Shown one piece after another: positions 51,164 to 60,234 of a stretch of DNA of 64,000 bases. The stretch lies in the NCBI RefSeq assembly GCF_900128895.1, contig NZ_FSQW01000001.1:620001-684000 (forward strand). The letters are read 5' to 3'. The stretch's first letter is position 1. Each line of letters opens with the position of its first letter. The notes below the pieces were generated by a model, which had not been told where the DNA came from, searched no databases, and saw only the letters and a program-made list of their open reading frames with translations. This DNA is from Parasphingorhabdus marina DSM 22363 (GTDB taxonomy: Bacteria; Pseudomonadota; Alphaproteobacteria; Sphingomonadales; Sphingomonadaceae). Both the position numbers and the translations under genes were made by a program.

Positions 51164-52261
51164 ATGAGACTATTATTCGCATTGCCGGGTTTTCATCGCT
51201 ACGAGCGCGGAGCAGAGGTTGCGCTCTTGTCGGTGGCCTCCGAATTGGCACGCACTGGCGATGACGTGACCGTCATCGGTTCGGGAGATGCCGGACCAGA
51301 TGACCCCTATCGTTTCCTGCATGCAGGGTCCATCCGTCGCGAGAATTTTGAAAAATTCCCTTTCATTCCGCCCTTTCGCAGTGAAACAGTTTATGAAGAG
51401 GCCACATTTGCCGCTGCCCTCGCACGAAAATACAGGCCAGCCGATTTTGATGCGGTTCTGACATGCTCCTACCCGTTCACCAACATGGTGCTCCGCAGAC
51501 CGATGGCTGGTGGCCCGAAACCGCTGAACATTTTTGTGACTCAGAACGGGGAATGGCCAGCGGTTTCCAATGATGCGGAATACCGGTTCTTTTCCTGCGA
51601 TGGACTGGTCTGCACCAACCCCGACTATTATGAAAACAACAAGGACAGATGGAACTGTACCACGATTCCGAATGGTATTTCACTGGATCGTTTCCAGCCG
51701 GGTCCCGGCAACCGGGAAAAATTCGGTTTCCCGCAGGATCGGAAGATTGTGCTCATGGCCAGCGCTCTGATTGCGACCAAGCGCGTGATGGATGGCATGC
51801 GAGCTGTAGCGCCATTAGGCGATACGCATTTCGTAGTCGCGGGTGATGGGCCATTGCGGGATGAGGTCAAGGCTCTCGCGGCCGAGATTTTGCCTGGCCG
51901 TTTTACACAGCTGACGGTTTCTCCAAACGAGATGCCGGAGCTTTACCAGTCTGCCGATGTCTTCCTGCACATGTCGCTTCTGGAATCCTTCGGTAATGTC
52001 TTTCCCGAGGCCATGGCCTGCGGTTTGCCGATCGTTGGCCATGACACGCCGCGCTTGCGCTGGATCGTGGGCAACGAAGAGTTTTTGACAGACACGGAAG
52101 ATTCGGTGCAAATTGGCCAAGCACTGACCGATGCATTGGCTGCGGCAGACAATCCGGCGCGTCAGGTGTCATCCCGAGTGGCCGATTTTTCCTGGACCCG
52201 CATTGCCGAACAATATCGGGGCTTTATTGGCGGCTTGCCAAAAGACAGGCCGTCAGACTGA
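51164..52261 (+). CDS. Glycosyltransferase family 4-like
   Basis: A 365-residue GT-B fold enzyme. N-terminal [22 protein letters not shown] is the usual acceptor-side start of GT4 proteins. The donor-side domain contains [32 protein letters not shown] and the E-x7-E motif in [22 protein letters not shown] near residue 265. It probably adds a hexose from a nucleotide sugar to the lipid-linked repeat unit on the cytoplasmic face. The frame opens at 51074; the ATG at 51164 is where homology begins. Its 3' end overlaps the convergent UXS gene by nine bases. Confidence 0.87.
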   Translation: MRLLFALPGFHRYERGAEVALLSVASELARTGDDVTVIGSGDAGPDDPYRFLHAGSIRRENFEKFPFIPPFRSETVYEEATFAAALARKYRPADFDAVLTCSYPFTNMVLRRPMAGGPKPLNIFVTQNGEWPAVSNDAEYRFFSCDGLVCTNPDYYENNKDRWNCTTIPNGISLDRFQPGPGNREKFGFPQDRKIVLMASALIATKRVMDGMRAVAPLGDTHFVVAGDGPLRDEVKALAAEILPGRFTQLTVSPNEMPELYQSADVFLHMSLLESFGNVFPEAMACGLPIVGHDTPRLRWIVGNEEFLTDTEDSVQIGQALTDALAAADNPARQVSSRVADFSWTRIAEQYRGFIGGLPKDRPSD

Positions 52262-53224
52262 CGTCGATTCTTTCGCCAGAGCGTCAAAATAGGCGATGGT
52301 TTTTTCCAGCCCTTCGCGGAGCTCGATGGTTGGTTCCCAACCCAGTTCCGAGCGCGCCAGGGAAATGTCCGGCTTGCGTTGCTGCGGATCATCCTGGGGC
52401 AGCGGCAGATCGACAACCTTCGATCCAGAATCCGTCATTGCCACGACCTGTTCGGCGAGCTCGCGGATGGAAAATTCATGGGGATTCCCGATATTGACCG
52501 GGCCGGTGAAACCTTCCCTGCTGTTCATGAGCTTGATCAGTCCATCGACCAGGTCATCGACATAGCAGAAGCTGCGTGTCTGGCTGCCGTCACCGAAAAT
52601 TGTAATATCTTCACCGCTGAGCGCCTGCATGATGAAATTGGACACAACCCGTCCGTCAGATGGATGCATGCGGGGGCCGTAGGTGTTGAAAATGCGGGCC
52701 ACCTTGATCTGGATGCCATGTTGACGGTGATAATCGAAAAACAGGGTTTCGGCACACCGCTTGCCCTCGTCATAACAGGAACGGATGCCGATCGGATTCA
52801 CGTTGCCCCAATAGTCCTCAGTCTGGGGATGAACCGTGGGATCGCCATAGACCTCGCTGGTCGATGCCTGCAAAATCGGACATTTTAATCGCTTGGCGAG
52901 GCCGAGCATGTTAATCGCACCGTGCACGGAGACCTTGGTCGTTTGCACCGGGTCATGCTGGTAGTGGATCGGAGAGGCCGGGCAGGCGAGATTATATATT
53001 TCGTCGACTTCGACAAATAGCGGCAGGCAAACATCATGGCGCATGAACTCGAACCGCGGATGCTGCAGGAGATGTGCGATATTGCTTTTGGAGCCGGTAA
53101 ACAGGTTGTCGACACACAGTACTTCATGGCCCTGCTCAATCAGCCGATCGATCAGGTGCGATCCGAGAAATCCGCAACCGCCTGTGACCAAAACCCGTTT
53201 CTGGGCAAAATATTTGCGGCTCAT
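52253..53224 (-). CDS. UDP-glucuronate decarboxylase (UDP-xylose synthase) type epimerase
   Basis: A 323-residue extended short-chain dehydrogenase. The NAD motif [12 protein letters not shown] is at the N-terminus, then [33 protein letters not shown] and the catalytic YxxxK in [31 protein letters not shown] and [14 protein letters not shown] are close to bacterial and plant UDP-xylose synthases. It would make UDP-xylose from UDP-glucuronate, so the polymer may contain xylose; dTDP-glucose dehydratase is less likely. The ATG at 53224 follows GGAG with eight bases between. Confidence 0.88.
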   Translation of the reverse strand: MSRKYFAQKRVLVTGGCGFLGSHLIDRLIEQGHEVLCVDNLFTGSKSNIAHLLQHPRFEFMRHDVCLPLFVEVDEIYNLACPASPIHYQHDPVQTTKVSVHGAINMLGLAKRLKCPILQASTSEVYGDPTVHPQTEDYWGNVNPIGIRSCYDEGKRCAETLFFDYHRQHGIQIKVARIFNTYGPRMHPSDGRVVSNFIMQALSGEDITIFGDGSQTRSFCYVDDLVDGLIKLMNSREGFTGPVNIGNPHEFSIRELAEQVVAMTDSGSKVVDLPLPQDDPQQRKPDISLARSELGWEPTIELREGLEKTIAYFDALAKESTSV

Positions 53225-53388
53225 TCCGACATCTCCAGCAAAACCGTGCACAACCCGATAGCCACAGCTTCTCTAACGGGCAAGGGTGTTGATTTTCTTA
53301 AGATTAACAGGCTGGACAGCATATTTGACATGCCGGGCGGAAGGAATAACGGGGTGACCTGGCAGTCGGGATTTGGTAGTTTCGCAAC

Positions 53389-54603
53389 ATGACCAGGATT
53401 TCAGCCAGAATCTTGACAGCAGGCGGAGCCTTGGCGGCAATTGGTGCCATTTGGGCAGCTTCCGCACTGGGCACTCCTGCCGATGATGTCGAACTGCCCG
53501 TTATTGCCAGCGAATTTGATGTCGCCAGCGAATTGCAGGCATCCTGGGGCGTGGGCGATATTCCGTCCAGTGCTGCGCCGGACGTTGTTGGCGCTTTCCG
53601 CTTTCTGTGTTCCCCGGGCCAGCTGCTTTATGACGATCCCATTGTTTACCCGGGCGAGCCAGGCAAGTCGCATCTGCACCAGTTTTTCGGGAATCTGGAG
53701 GCAGATGCCCACAGCACTTATGCCAGCTTGCGCAGATCAGGGGACAGCACGTGCAATAACCGCCTGAACCGCTCCGCCTACTGGATGCCTGCGATGCTTA
53801 ATGGACAGGGCCAGGTGATCAAACCGAATTTCGTCAGCATTTATTATAAACGGATCCCGTCTTCCTCGCCTGATTGTGTTGGGACAGGTGATGAGCCCGC
53901 GATGAAATGCGTCACCCTTCCGCGCGGTCTCCGGTTTATTTTCGGCTATGACATGGTGAACATGAAAGGCGAAAAAACCGGCGGTGGATATTATAATTGC
54001 AAGGGTCCGACAGCCCGGCCCGGAGTGTATCCCGACATTCTTGCGGCGGCAAAAAACTGCCCTGACGGTAATCAGCTGGGAGCCATTATTGCGGCCCCAA
54101 ATTGCTGGGACGGGAAGAATCTCGACAGCGAGGATCATCGTAGCCATGTCGCCTATCGTACCCGGAAAGGGGGTGGAAAGGCACGGTGTCCGAAGAGCCA
54201 TCCTTATCGCATTCCCACCTTCACACTGTCCGCCTGGTATGACACCGATGAAACGATGAATCGATCGGGGAAATGGGATCCTGAAAATCCGGGCTGGCAC
54301 CTGTCTTCAGATATCATGCCCGGGATGAAGCCGGCCCGGCCTGGAAGCACATTCCATACGGACTGGTTGGGGGCGTGGGATGACGAGGTGCTGGCAATCT
54401 GGACCGAGCATTGCATTGACCGGTTGCTGAGTTGTTCCGGCGGAGATCTGGGCAATGGCAGGCAGATGAAGCTGACCCATGGGTACAAGTTTGACGGCAA
54501 ACCGCGGATAGTCGACGTTCCGCCGCATCCGCAAGGTCAGGCCGTGGAGGAACATCGCCGGCATGGTGTTGCCACAGAAAAGCGGGGCAAACAGAAATCA
54601 TGA
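53389..54603 (+). CDS. DUF1996 domain protein
   Basis: A 404-residue secreted or anchored protein with an N-terminal hydrophobic segment (ILTAGGALAAIGAIWAASAL). The DUF1996 domain shows RFLCSPGQLLYDDPIVYPGE, SHLHQFFGN near residue 103, SAYWMPAMLNGQGQVIKPNF, YNCKGPTARPG, and HRSHVAYRTRKGGGKARCPKSHP. Several cysteines are spaced for disulfides. The family is best known from fungi, where it is a WSC-domain neighbour of unknown role; histidine and cysteine residues suggest metal or sugar binding. The stop overlaps the GT2 gene by four bases, tying it to a glycosyltransferase. Confidence 0.82.
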   Translation: MTRISARILTAGGALAAIGAIWAASALGTPADDVELPVIASEFDVASELQASWGVGDIPSSAAPDVVGAFRFLCSPGQLLYDDPIVYPGEPGKSHLHQFFGNLEADAHSTYASLRRSGDSTCNNRLNRSAYWMPAMLNGQGQVIKPNFVSIYYKRIPSSSPDCVGTGDEPAMKCVTLPRGLRFIFGYDMVNMKGEKTGGGYYNCKGPTARPGVYPDILAAAKNCPDGNQLGAIIAAPNCWDGKNLDSEDHRSHVAYRTRKGGGKARCPKSHPYRIPTFTLSAWYDTDETMNRSGKWDPENPGWHLSSDIMPGMKPARPGSTFHTDWLGAWDDEVLAIWTEHCIDRLLSCSGGDLGNGRQMKLTHGYKFDGKPRIVDVPPHPQGQAVEEHRRHGVATEKRGKQKS

Positions 54604-55817
54604 CATTGGTCGATTGGGGCCTGCTGGCCGCAAGCTGGGGGCTTGCGACAATATTTGGCCTGCTGTTCGCCATCTACAGTATCGAGACATTCGCGGGCCT
54701 GTTTGGCGGCAGCGGGCCTGTCGCAAAACGCTTGTCCGGCGAGCCTGGCGGTCGGACCGTGATCCTCATTCCCGCTCACAACGAAGAGGGGATTATCGCT
54801 GACACCGTTTCAGAATTGCAGCGGCGCATCCAGGATCCGGTCTCGATCCTTGTGGTGGCGGACAATTGTACCGACAAGACGGCTGAACTGGCGCGAGCCG
54901 CCGGAGCAACGGTGCTGGAGCGGCAAGATGACGACCGGCGCGGAAAGGCCTATGCCCTGGCGCACGGCCGCGACTGGCTCAAGACGGACCCACCTGATTG
55001 CGTGATCGTCATGGACGCGGACTGCATGCTTGCACGCGGCAGTGCCGAATTGCTCGCCAGCCATGCTCTGGAACATGGCGTCCCGGCTCAGGCTACCAAT
55101 CTGGTGGAAGCTGCGGGAGCGGCGCCTCCGATGGTTCAAATCTCCAATTTCGCGATGCTGGTGAAAAACCTGCTGCGCCAGCGGGGAATGACCCGGATGG
55201 GCGGGGCGGCATTGCTGACCGGAACGGGCATGGCTTTTCCCTGGCCATTATTTGCGTCCGCTCCGCTGGCCAGTGCCGAGCTGGCGGAGGATCTGGCACT
55301 GGGAGTAACCCTGACCAGGCAGGGGCAGGTACCGCGATTTGTGGAAGCGGCTCGCGTGACCAGTGATGCCGCGGCGCGGGAAGACACGCTCGTCCAGCGG
55401 ACACGCTGGGAGCATGGCTTTGTTTCGACAGCCCGGCGCTACGCACTTCCGCTTATTGTGTCGGGACTGGCAAAATTTTCGCCTTCCCGGCTCTTTCTGG
55501 GGCTCCATTTGCTGGTCCCGCCACTGGCGTTGCTGTTTGCGCTGGGGATTGCCGCCCTGCTGCTGGTCATATTGGCCGGACTGGTGACGGGGGAACCGCT
55601 CCCGGCTCTGGTCACGCTTGTCGGCATTGCTGTTGCCGCGACCATGACTTTGTTCGCCTGGCTGTTTCATGGACGTGACGTGCTGGCGGGCGGTGCGCTG
55701 CTCCGCGTGCCCTTCTATGTCCTCTGGAAAATCCCGGTTTATCTGAAGCTGCTGACGGGGCGGGAAACGCGCTGGATCCGGACCCGCCGGGCCGGCGAAG
55801 AGGCACCTGACCCCTGA
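54600..55817 (+). CDS. Glycosyltransferase family 2, membrane-bound
   Basis: A 405-residue processive-type GT2 enzyme. One span near the N-terminus (WGLATIFGLLFAIYSIETF), then the catalytic domain VILIPAHNEEGIIADTVSEL, VVADNCTDKTAEL, VIVMDADCMLARG with the DxD and TRWEHGFVSTARRYALPLI in place of the QxxRW-like acceptor region. Two or three spans follow in the last 120 residues (LLVPPLALLFALGIAALLL, VTLVGIAVAATMTLFAWLF). It probably uses a nucleotide sugar and works at the inner membrane. Four-base overlap with the DUF1996 gene. Confidence 0.88.
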   Translation: MTLVDWGLLAASWGLATIFGLLFAIYSIETFAGLFGGSGPVAKRLSGEPGGRTVILIPAHNEEGIIADTVSELQRRIQDPVSILVVADNCTDKTAELARAAGATVLERQDDDRRGKAYALAHGRDWLKTDPPDCVIVMDADCMLARGSAELLASHALEHGVPAQATNLVEAAGAAPPMVQISNFAMLVKNLLRQRGMTRMGGAALLTGTGMAFPWPLFASAPLASAELAEDLALGVTLTRQGQVPRFVEAARVTSDAAAREDTLVQRTRWEHGFVSTARRYALPLIVSGLAKFSPSRLFLGLHLLVPPLALLFALGIAALLLVILAGLVTGEPLPALVTLVGIAVAATMTLFAWLFHGRDVLAGGALLRVPFYVLWKIPVYLKLLTGRETRWIRTRRAGEEAPDP

Positions 55818-55829
55818 TCCAGATGCTAT

Positions 55830-56627
55830 TCACATCGACTTTGATCCGAATCTGTCACGCAAGTAGATCGGAAATATGCGCATGTCATCAACAAGATATC
55901 GCCGCCACAATCTGCGTGGTTCGCTGAGCAGGCGAAACGCCCATTCCAGGCCTGCAGACTGCATCCATTGTGGCGCGCGCCGCTTGGCGGAAGTGATAAA
56001 CTCCAGTGATGCGCCGATACAAAGACCGACGCCGCGGCAGGTTCCGGCTTGCTGACATTGCCGGGCGATGATCTCGCTTTGCGGAGAGCCGATCGCGAAA
56101 AGAATATGGCTGGCGTTGCTGGCTTCGACAAAACGACAGATATCAGCCATTGCTCCAGGGTTGCGGAGCACGCCCATCGGCGGAACATGCTGGCTGTAAG
56201 AGGGACGGGGATGGAGCTGGCGCAGCTTTTCCAGCAATTCCTCGTCCCCGCCGACAATCGCTACCTTGTCGCCCTTGCCAAGCCGATGCCGGAACAGTGC
56301 GGCGGTCAGATCACTGCCGGGGACAAGTGTCAGTTTCAGGCCGGAAAAGCGCGCCAGCGCCTTCAATATCCGGCTGTCACAAAGGGTCAGATCGGCGGAG
56401 TCATAGGCCTCCCGATATGAGTCCAGATGCGGCCCCGGCTCCTTGGGATGCAGATTGACCATGTGGTCAACATTGGGCGTCACAACATAGCTGAATCGGT
56501 CCGCGCTTGCCATTTTGCCGATCCGGTCGAGAGCAGCAGTCAAATCAATGGGCAGGATATCGACGTCCAGAAAGCGCACCGTTGCAACCGCGTCTTCCGA
56601 TCGCTCCTTCATCCGCTTGTCAGCCAC
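55830..56627 (-). CDS. WecB/TagA/CpsF family glycosyltransferase
   Basis: A 265-residue soluble or peripherally bound GT26 enzyme. YVVTPNVDHMVNLHP near residue 48 carries the catalytic aspartate, YDSADLTLCDSRILKAL and LVPGSDLTAALFRHRLGKGDKVAIVGGDEELL follow in pieces, and AIGSPQSEIIARQ near 175 is the nucleotide-sugar region; GLCIGASLEFITSAKRRAPQWMQ is the family end motif. It transfers N-acetylmannosamine, glucose or similar to a lipid-linked sugar. It is the second gene of a unit with the TPR lipoprotein, whose stop codon adjoins its start. Confidence 0.9.
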   Translation of the reverse strand: MADKRMKERSEDAVATVRFLDVDILPIDLTAALDRIGKMASADRFSYVVTPNVDHMVNLHPKEPGPHLDSYREAYDSADLTLCDSRILKALARFSGLKLTLVPGSDLTAALFRHRLGKGDKVAIVGGDEELLEKLRQLHPRPSYSQHVPPMGVLRNPGAMADICRFVEASNASHILFAIGSPQSEIIARQCQQAGTCRGVGLCIGASLEFITSAKRRAPQWMQSAGLEWAFRLLSEPRRLWRRYLVDDMRIFPIYLRDRFGSKSM

Positions 56628-58192
56628 TAGCCGAGGCGCCCGAAAAGGCCACGCGTTGGCGGGGTTCCGGGCGGTGGATCGATGGCATAAATGGTCTGCG
56701 CATCTTCCGCCATCTGGCCCGCCTGTTTAATACAGACCTGATTGTCTGCCCTTTTGCACATGTCTGTAAGCAGCTCCCAGGCACTGAGCGATGCGGATGT
56801 ATCCCGGGCAAACCGGCGCGTCGCGAGAATTGCCCGCACGGATTCTCCCCTGGACATGAGGAAATCGCCATATCTCCGAAAAAGGATGAGATCCTGCGGC
56901 AATTTCTGTGCCGCATCACGGAAAATCCGTTGCGCGCCTGCTTCGTTGTCGGCGGCGAGATAAACGTCGATGAGGGCGAAATATCCTGCCCGCAGAAGCG
57001 GATTGTCCCGCACGACCAGCTGCGCGTCGTTCTTGGCCTGAACATAATCCTGCTCGCGGATCGATTCCTGAATGCGGACCAGCAGTGCATCACCATTGGT
57101 GGTATCTTCTTCGAGCAACTCGTTGGCAATCTTTACACCCTCCGCGGTATCGCCGAGCTGGTAAATCGCGCGAGCATATAATGCGCGCGTTTCGGGCCAG
57201 AAACCGCTGGCAACCGAAACAAGAATACGCCGCGCGTCTTCCGGGCGATCCAATGCCAGCAAGTAGCGTGCAATGGCGACCCGGGCTTCAAGCGACCCAT
57301 CTTTGGCCAGAAAATCCCGCGTGACCGCATTGAAGGGTTGCGCATCATATTCCAGCCAAAGGTTTGTCAGCGCTTTCAGTGTCTCGGTGTTTTTTACATC
57401 GGCACGGAGTAGCCGGTCGGTCGCCCGCCGCGCCTTTTCAGGGTCACCGGATTTGTAAAGAGTGTTGATGTAATCGATCGAAAGGGAATGATCGTCGGGC
57501 CGCTTCCGGCGCAGGCGCTCGAAAGTCGCCAGCATGGCGGGGAGGTCGCGCAATTCCCGGTACAATTCGATCAGAGTAAGGTCGATCCCTTCGGTAAAAC
57601 CCACTTCCGACGTCGCATCGAGCAACAGGTCCCGGCCCTGTTCGGTCTCGCCTGACAGGGCAAGCGTGCGGGCCTGAATGATCAAGCCTGCCTCGCTCCC
57701 CGGTCTGACAGCGAGAATTCGCTCGGAATATCGCTGTGCGTCGTCATATTTCTTTTTGACCAGCGCAATCAGGCCCTTGGTCAGCAAGGCATCGGGCTGA
57801 TCCGGAGAGAAGGATAAAATCGTATCAGCGGCACTCTCCGCTTCCCGCAAAAATCCGGTTTGCAGTCCCAGCTGGGACACGGCCTGAAGAGCCTCCGGAT
57901 TGGTCGCTTCCAGCGACAGAGCGTCGGAATAGGCCTGGAATGCGTCGCGTGGACGACCGGATGCCAGGTCAATCCGCCCCTTTAGAATATGGAGATCCGG
58001 ATCATCATCACGAGCCGCCAGTGCTTCTGTGATGGCTTCTTTGGCGCCATAGAGATCCTTGGCGTCGAGCAGTTGCTGGGCGCGCAGCCCGGCTTCGGCG
58101 GCTTCCTCGAGATAAGAGCTGCAGCTGTTGAGCATTGGCATGGACAAGCCAAGGGCCAATACAAGCCACAGTTTTCGAATCGGATCGAACAT
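56627..58192 (-). CDS. TPR-repeat lipoprotein of the exopolysaccharide system (PrsT-like)
   Basis: A 521-residue lipoprotein with lipobox MLNSCSS at about residue 20. The mature part is nearly all tetratricopeptide repeats (ITEALAARDDDPDLHILKGR, AYSDALSLEATNPEALQAVS, ADTILSFSPDQPDALLTKGL and so on), about 10-12 units, which suggests a scaffold at the outer or inner membrane. TPR lipoproteins named PrsT occur in PEP-CTERM/exosortase loci, and AlgK and BcsC show that such proteins guide polymer export. I start it at the ATG 58192; a TTG two codons upstream is possible. Divergent from the export gene at 58378. Confidence 0.82.
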   Translation of the reverse strand: MFDPIRKLWLVLALGLSMPMLNSCSSYLEEAAEAGLRAQQLLDAKDLYGAKEAITEALAARDDDPDLHILKGRIDLASGRPRDAFQAYSDALSLEATNPEALQAVSQLGLQTGFLREAESAADTILSFSPDQPDALLTKGLIALVKKKYDDAQRYSERILAVRPGSEAGLIIQARTLALSGETEQGRDLLLDATSEVGFTEGIDLTLIELYRELRDLPAMLATFERLRRKRPDDHSLSIDYINTLYKSGDPEKARRATDRLLRADVKNTETLKALTNLWLEYDAQPFNAVTRDFLAKDGSLEARVAIARYLLALDRPEDARRILVSVASGFWPETRALYARAIYQLGDTAEGVKIANELLEEDTTNGDALLVRIQESIREQDYVQAKNDAQLVVRDNPLLRAGYFALIDVYLAADNEAGAQRIFRDAAQKLPQDLILFRRYGDFLMSRGESVRAILATRRFARDTSASLSAWELLTDMCKRADNQVCIKQAGQMAEDAQTIYAIDPPPGTPPTRGLFGRLG

Positions 58193-58377
58193 TAACAATA
58201 TCTTCTGCCCTGCCAGTTATAGAGTCTCACTTTGTAACGCCTTTAACCCTAAATAATGAACAAATTTGCCGCAATGCAGCGCGTTTCTGCAAGAATCTCG
58301 GTGTTTTGCAGTGGCAAGCCCGGTTTTTTGCGACTATAGCACAACCGGTATAGTTCAGATGAGGGATGAGTATACCC

Positions 58378-58992
58378 ATGAGAAATTTGCTTCTGGCTTT
58401 GATTCTGGCGATTTTACCGATTTCCGCCAATGCGCAAACCACGCCAGCCGCGCCAGCAAATGCGGCTGCGCCCGCATCCGGTCAGGCGGCCTACCGGATA
58501 AACGCCGGCGACAGCATCGAGGTTTATGTCTGGGGTGAAGAGCGGCTGCAACGTACGATCACGATTTTGCCAGACGGTACGTTTTCCTTTCCCCTCGTTG
58601 GCCGGGTAGAGGCGATCGGCAAGTTGCCCTACGAAGTCGAAGCCGTGATCAGCAAGGGGCTGGAAAACCAGTATCGCGGGCAGGTGCCGCAAGTGACGGT
58701 TTCTGTTCAATCACCAGCTGGATTTCAGTTTTCCATCATGGGCAAGGTCAATTCGCCCGGCCGCTTCACGCCTGGGCGATATGTGAACCTTCTCGAAGCG
58801 CTCAGTCTGGCGGGCGGGCCGAGTCAGTTTGCCGATCTCGACGGCATAACCATCATTCGCAAGACATCGCAGGGCCTCACTACAATCCGGGCACGGCTCG
58901 GAGGTCTGTTGAAACGGCGCGGGGCCGTTGACGCGGTAACGCGACGCGCGATACCAGACATCCAGTCAGGCGACACGGTAATCGTGCCCTGA
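58378..58992 (+). CDS. Polysaccharide export protein (Wza/EpsE-like)
   Basis: A 204-residue periplasmic/outer-membrane protein. Signal peptide ends near ILPISANA|QTT. The poly-export domain is AYRINAGDSIEVYVWGEERL with TITILPDGTFSFPLVGRVEA, followed by one SLBB domain FSIMGKVNSPGRFTPGRY. It is shorter than Wza and lacks a lipobox, like EpsE of exosortase loci. The ATG at 58378 gives a proper signal peptide; an ATG at 58366 also in frame has AGGG immediately before it. It begins a run of four export genes transcribed rightwards to 62513. Confidence 0.9.
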   Translation: MRNLLLALILAILPISANAQTTPAAPANAAAPASGQAAYRINAGDSIEVYVWGEERLQRTITILPDGTFSFPLVGRVEAIGKLPYEVEAVISKGLENQYRGQVPQVTVSVQSPAGFQFSIMGKVNSPGRFTPGRYVNLLEALSLAGGPSQFADLDGITIIRKTSQGLTTIRARLGGLLKRRGAVDAVTRRAIPDIQSGDTVIVP

Positions 58993-59019
58993 TAAATGTT
59001 CCTTAGGGAGGGATAGACT

Positions 59020-60234
59020 TTGACCAGAATATTGAAATCCGCCGCACCATTTGCACTGGCAGGCGGCAGCATGATTCTCTCGGCTCCCGCGTTTGCCGAG
59101 ACGCAATTTTATACCGATGTGTCGCTGGGCGCCGGATGGTCGAGTAACCCGTATCTCCAGAACGGACCACAGGAATCGACGATCAGCGGATCGGTGACGG
59201 TTATCCCGCGTTTGGTCCTGACCGAGGATGTCACGACATTTGATTTGCGCGGCCTCGCACGGATCGAGGAATTTGACGAAGATCTCCGTACCAATACCGC
59301 CTATGGTCTGAGCGCCAGCGTTGCCCACAGCCTGTCGGAGCGCACGCAACTTCGGGCACAGGCAGGATTTGACGGATCGATTGTTGGCGTCAACAGCGGC
59401 TTTTTCAATCCACCAGACGTCATAAACGAGAATTTCCTTCCCCCTGTTGCTGACGATATCGGGCTGAACGGCACCAATCAGCGCCGCACCTCGTTTCAGG
59501 GTGGGGTTGGAATAAGCCACAATATCAGCGAGGTTGACAGCATCAGTCTGGATGTATCGGCGACTGCCGTCCGCTTTGGCGACTCCGTCATTCAGGACGA
59601 GTATAATTTCTTTACCCAGAATGTCGGCTATTCCCGCGTATTGTCGGAAACCACTTCCATTGGTGCATCTGTAGGCCTGAGTCAGGTGAATTATCTGAAT
59701 CAGGATCAGGGTGATTCAAATATCATTTCTCCCTCGATCACCTTTGACCAGCAAATTGGTCCTGATTTCGAGCTTTCCGGAGCCGTCGGGGTGTCCTTTG
59801 CCCGGGTCGACAACGGACCTCTCGGGAAAACAAATTCGACAGACTTTTCCGGGTCCTTTACCCTTTGCCGACAGGGTCAAACCAATAATTTCTGCCTGAG
59901 TGGCAGTCGCCAGACATTGCCTTCGGCCTTTGATGGCGTGCGCTCGCAGACCAGTGTGGGGCTGGGTTATACCCAAAAGCTCTCGCGCAAGAATGATCTG
60001 AGTATAAATGCGGGCTATTCCCGGTCGTCCAACCCGGTACTGGGACCCACTCAGATCGCCACCGAAACCCTGGAATATGTCCGCGGATCGGCGACATTCA
60101 ATCATCGATTCCAGGACCGTATCACAGGATTCATATCCGTCGGATATTCCGATACCTATCAGCGGAGCATTAGCCGCGAGGCCAATACCCAGGCCAGCAT
60201 CGGAATCAGGGTCAGATTTGGGAACGATCAATGA
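59020..60234 (+). CDS. Outer-membrane beta-barrel protein (EpsL-like)
   Basis: A 404-residue protein with a signal peptide ending at SAPAFA|ETQFY and a long series of alternating amphipathic strands (FDLRGLARIEEF, YGLSASVAHSL, SIGASVGLSQVNYL, ISVGYSDTYQRSI) ending with the C-terminal strand IGIRVRFGNDQ. It should form a barrel for polymer passage and is the usual partner between EpsE and the Wzc-like protein. The start is a TTG at 59020 with AGGGAGGGA about ten bases upstream, a strong site that decides this start. Its stop overlaps the next gene by four bases. Confidence 0.85.
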   Translation: MTRILKSAAPFALAGGSMILSAPAFAETQFYTDVSLGAGWSSNPYLQNGPQESTISGSVTVIPRLVLTEDVTTFDLRGLARIEEFDEDLRTNTAYGLSASVAHSLSERTQLRAQAGFDGSIVGVNSGFFNPPDVINENFLPPVADDIGLNGTNQRRTSFQGGVGISHNISEVDSISLDVSATAVRFGDSVIQDEYNFFTQNVGYSRVLSETTSIGASVGLSQVNYLNQDQGDSNIISPSITFDQQIGPDFELSGAVGVSFARVDNGPLGKTNSTDFSGSFTLCRQGQTNNFCLSGSRQTLPSAFDGVRSQTSVGLGYTQKLSRKNDLSINAGYSRSSNPVLGPTQIATETLEYVRGSATFNHRFQDRITGFISVGYSDTYQRSISREANTQASIGIRVRFGNDQ

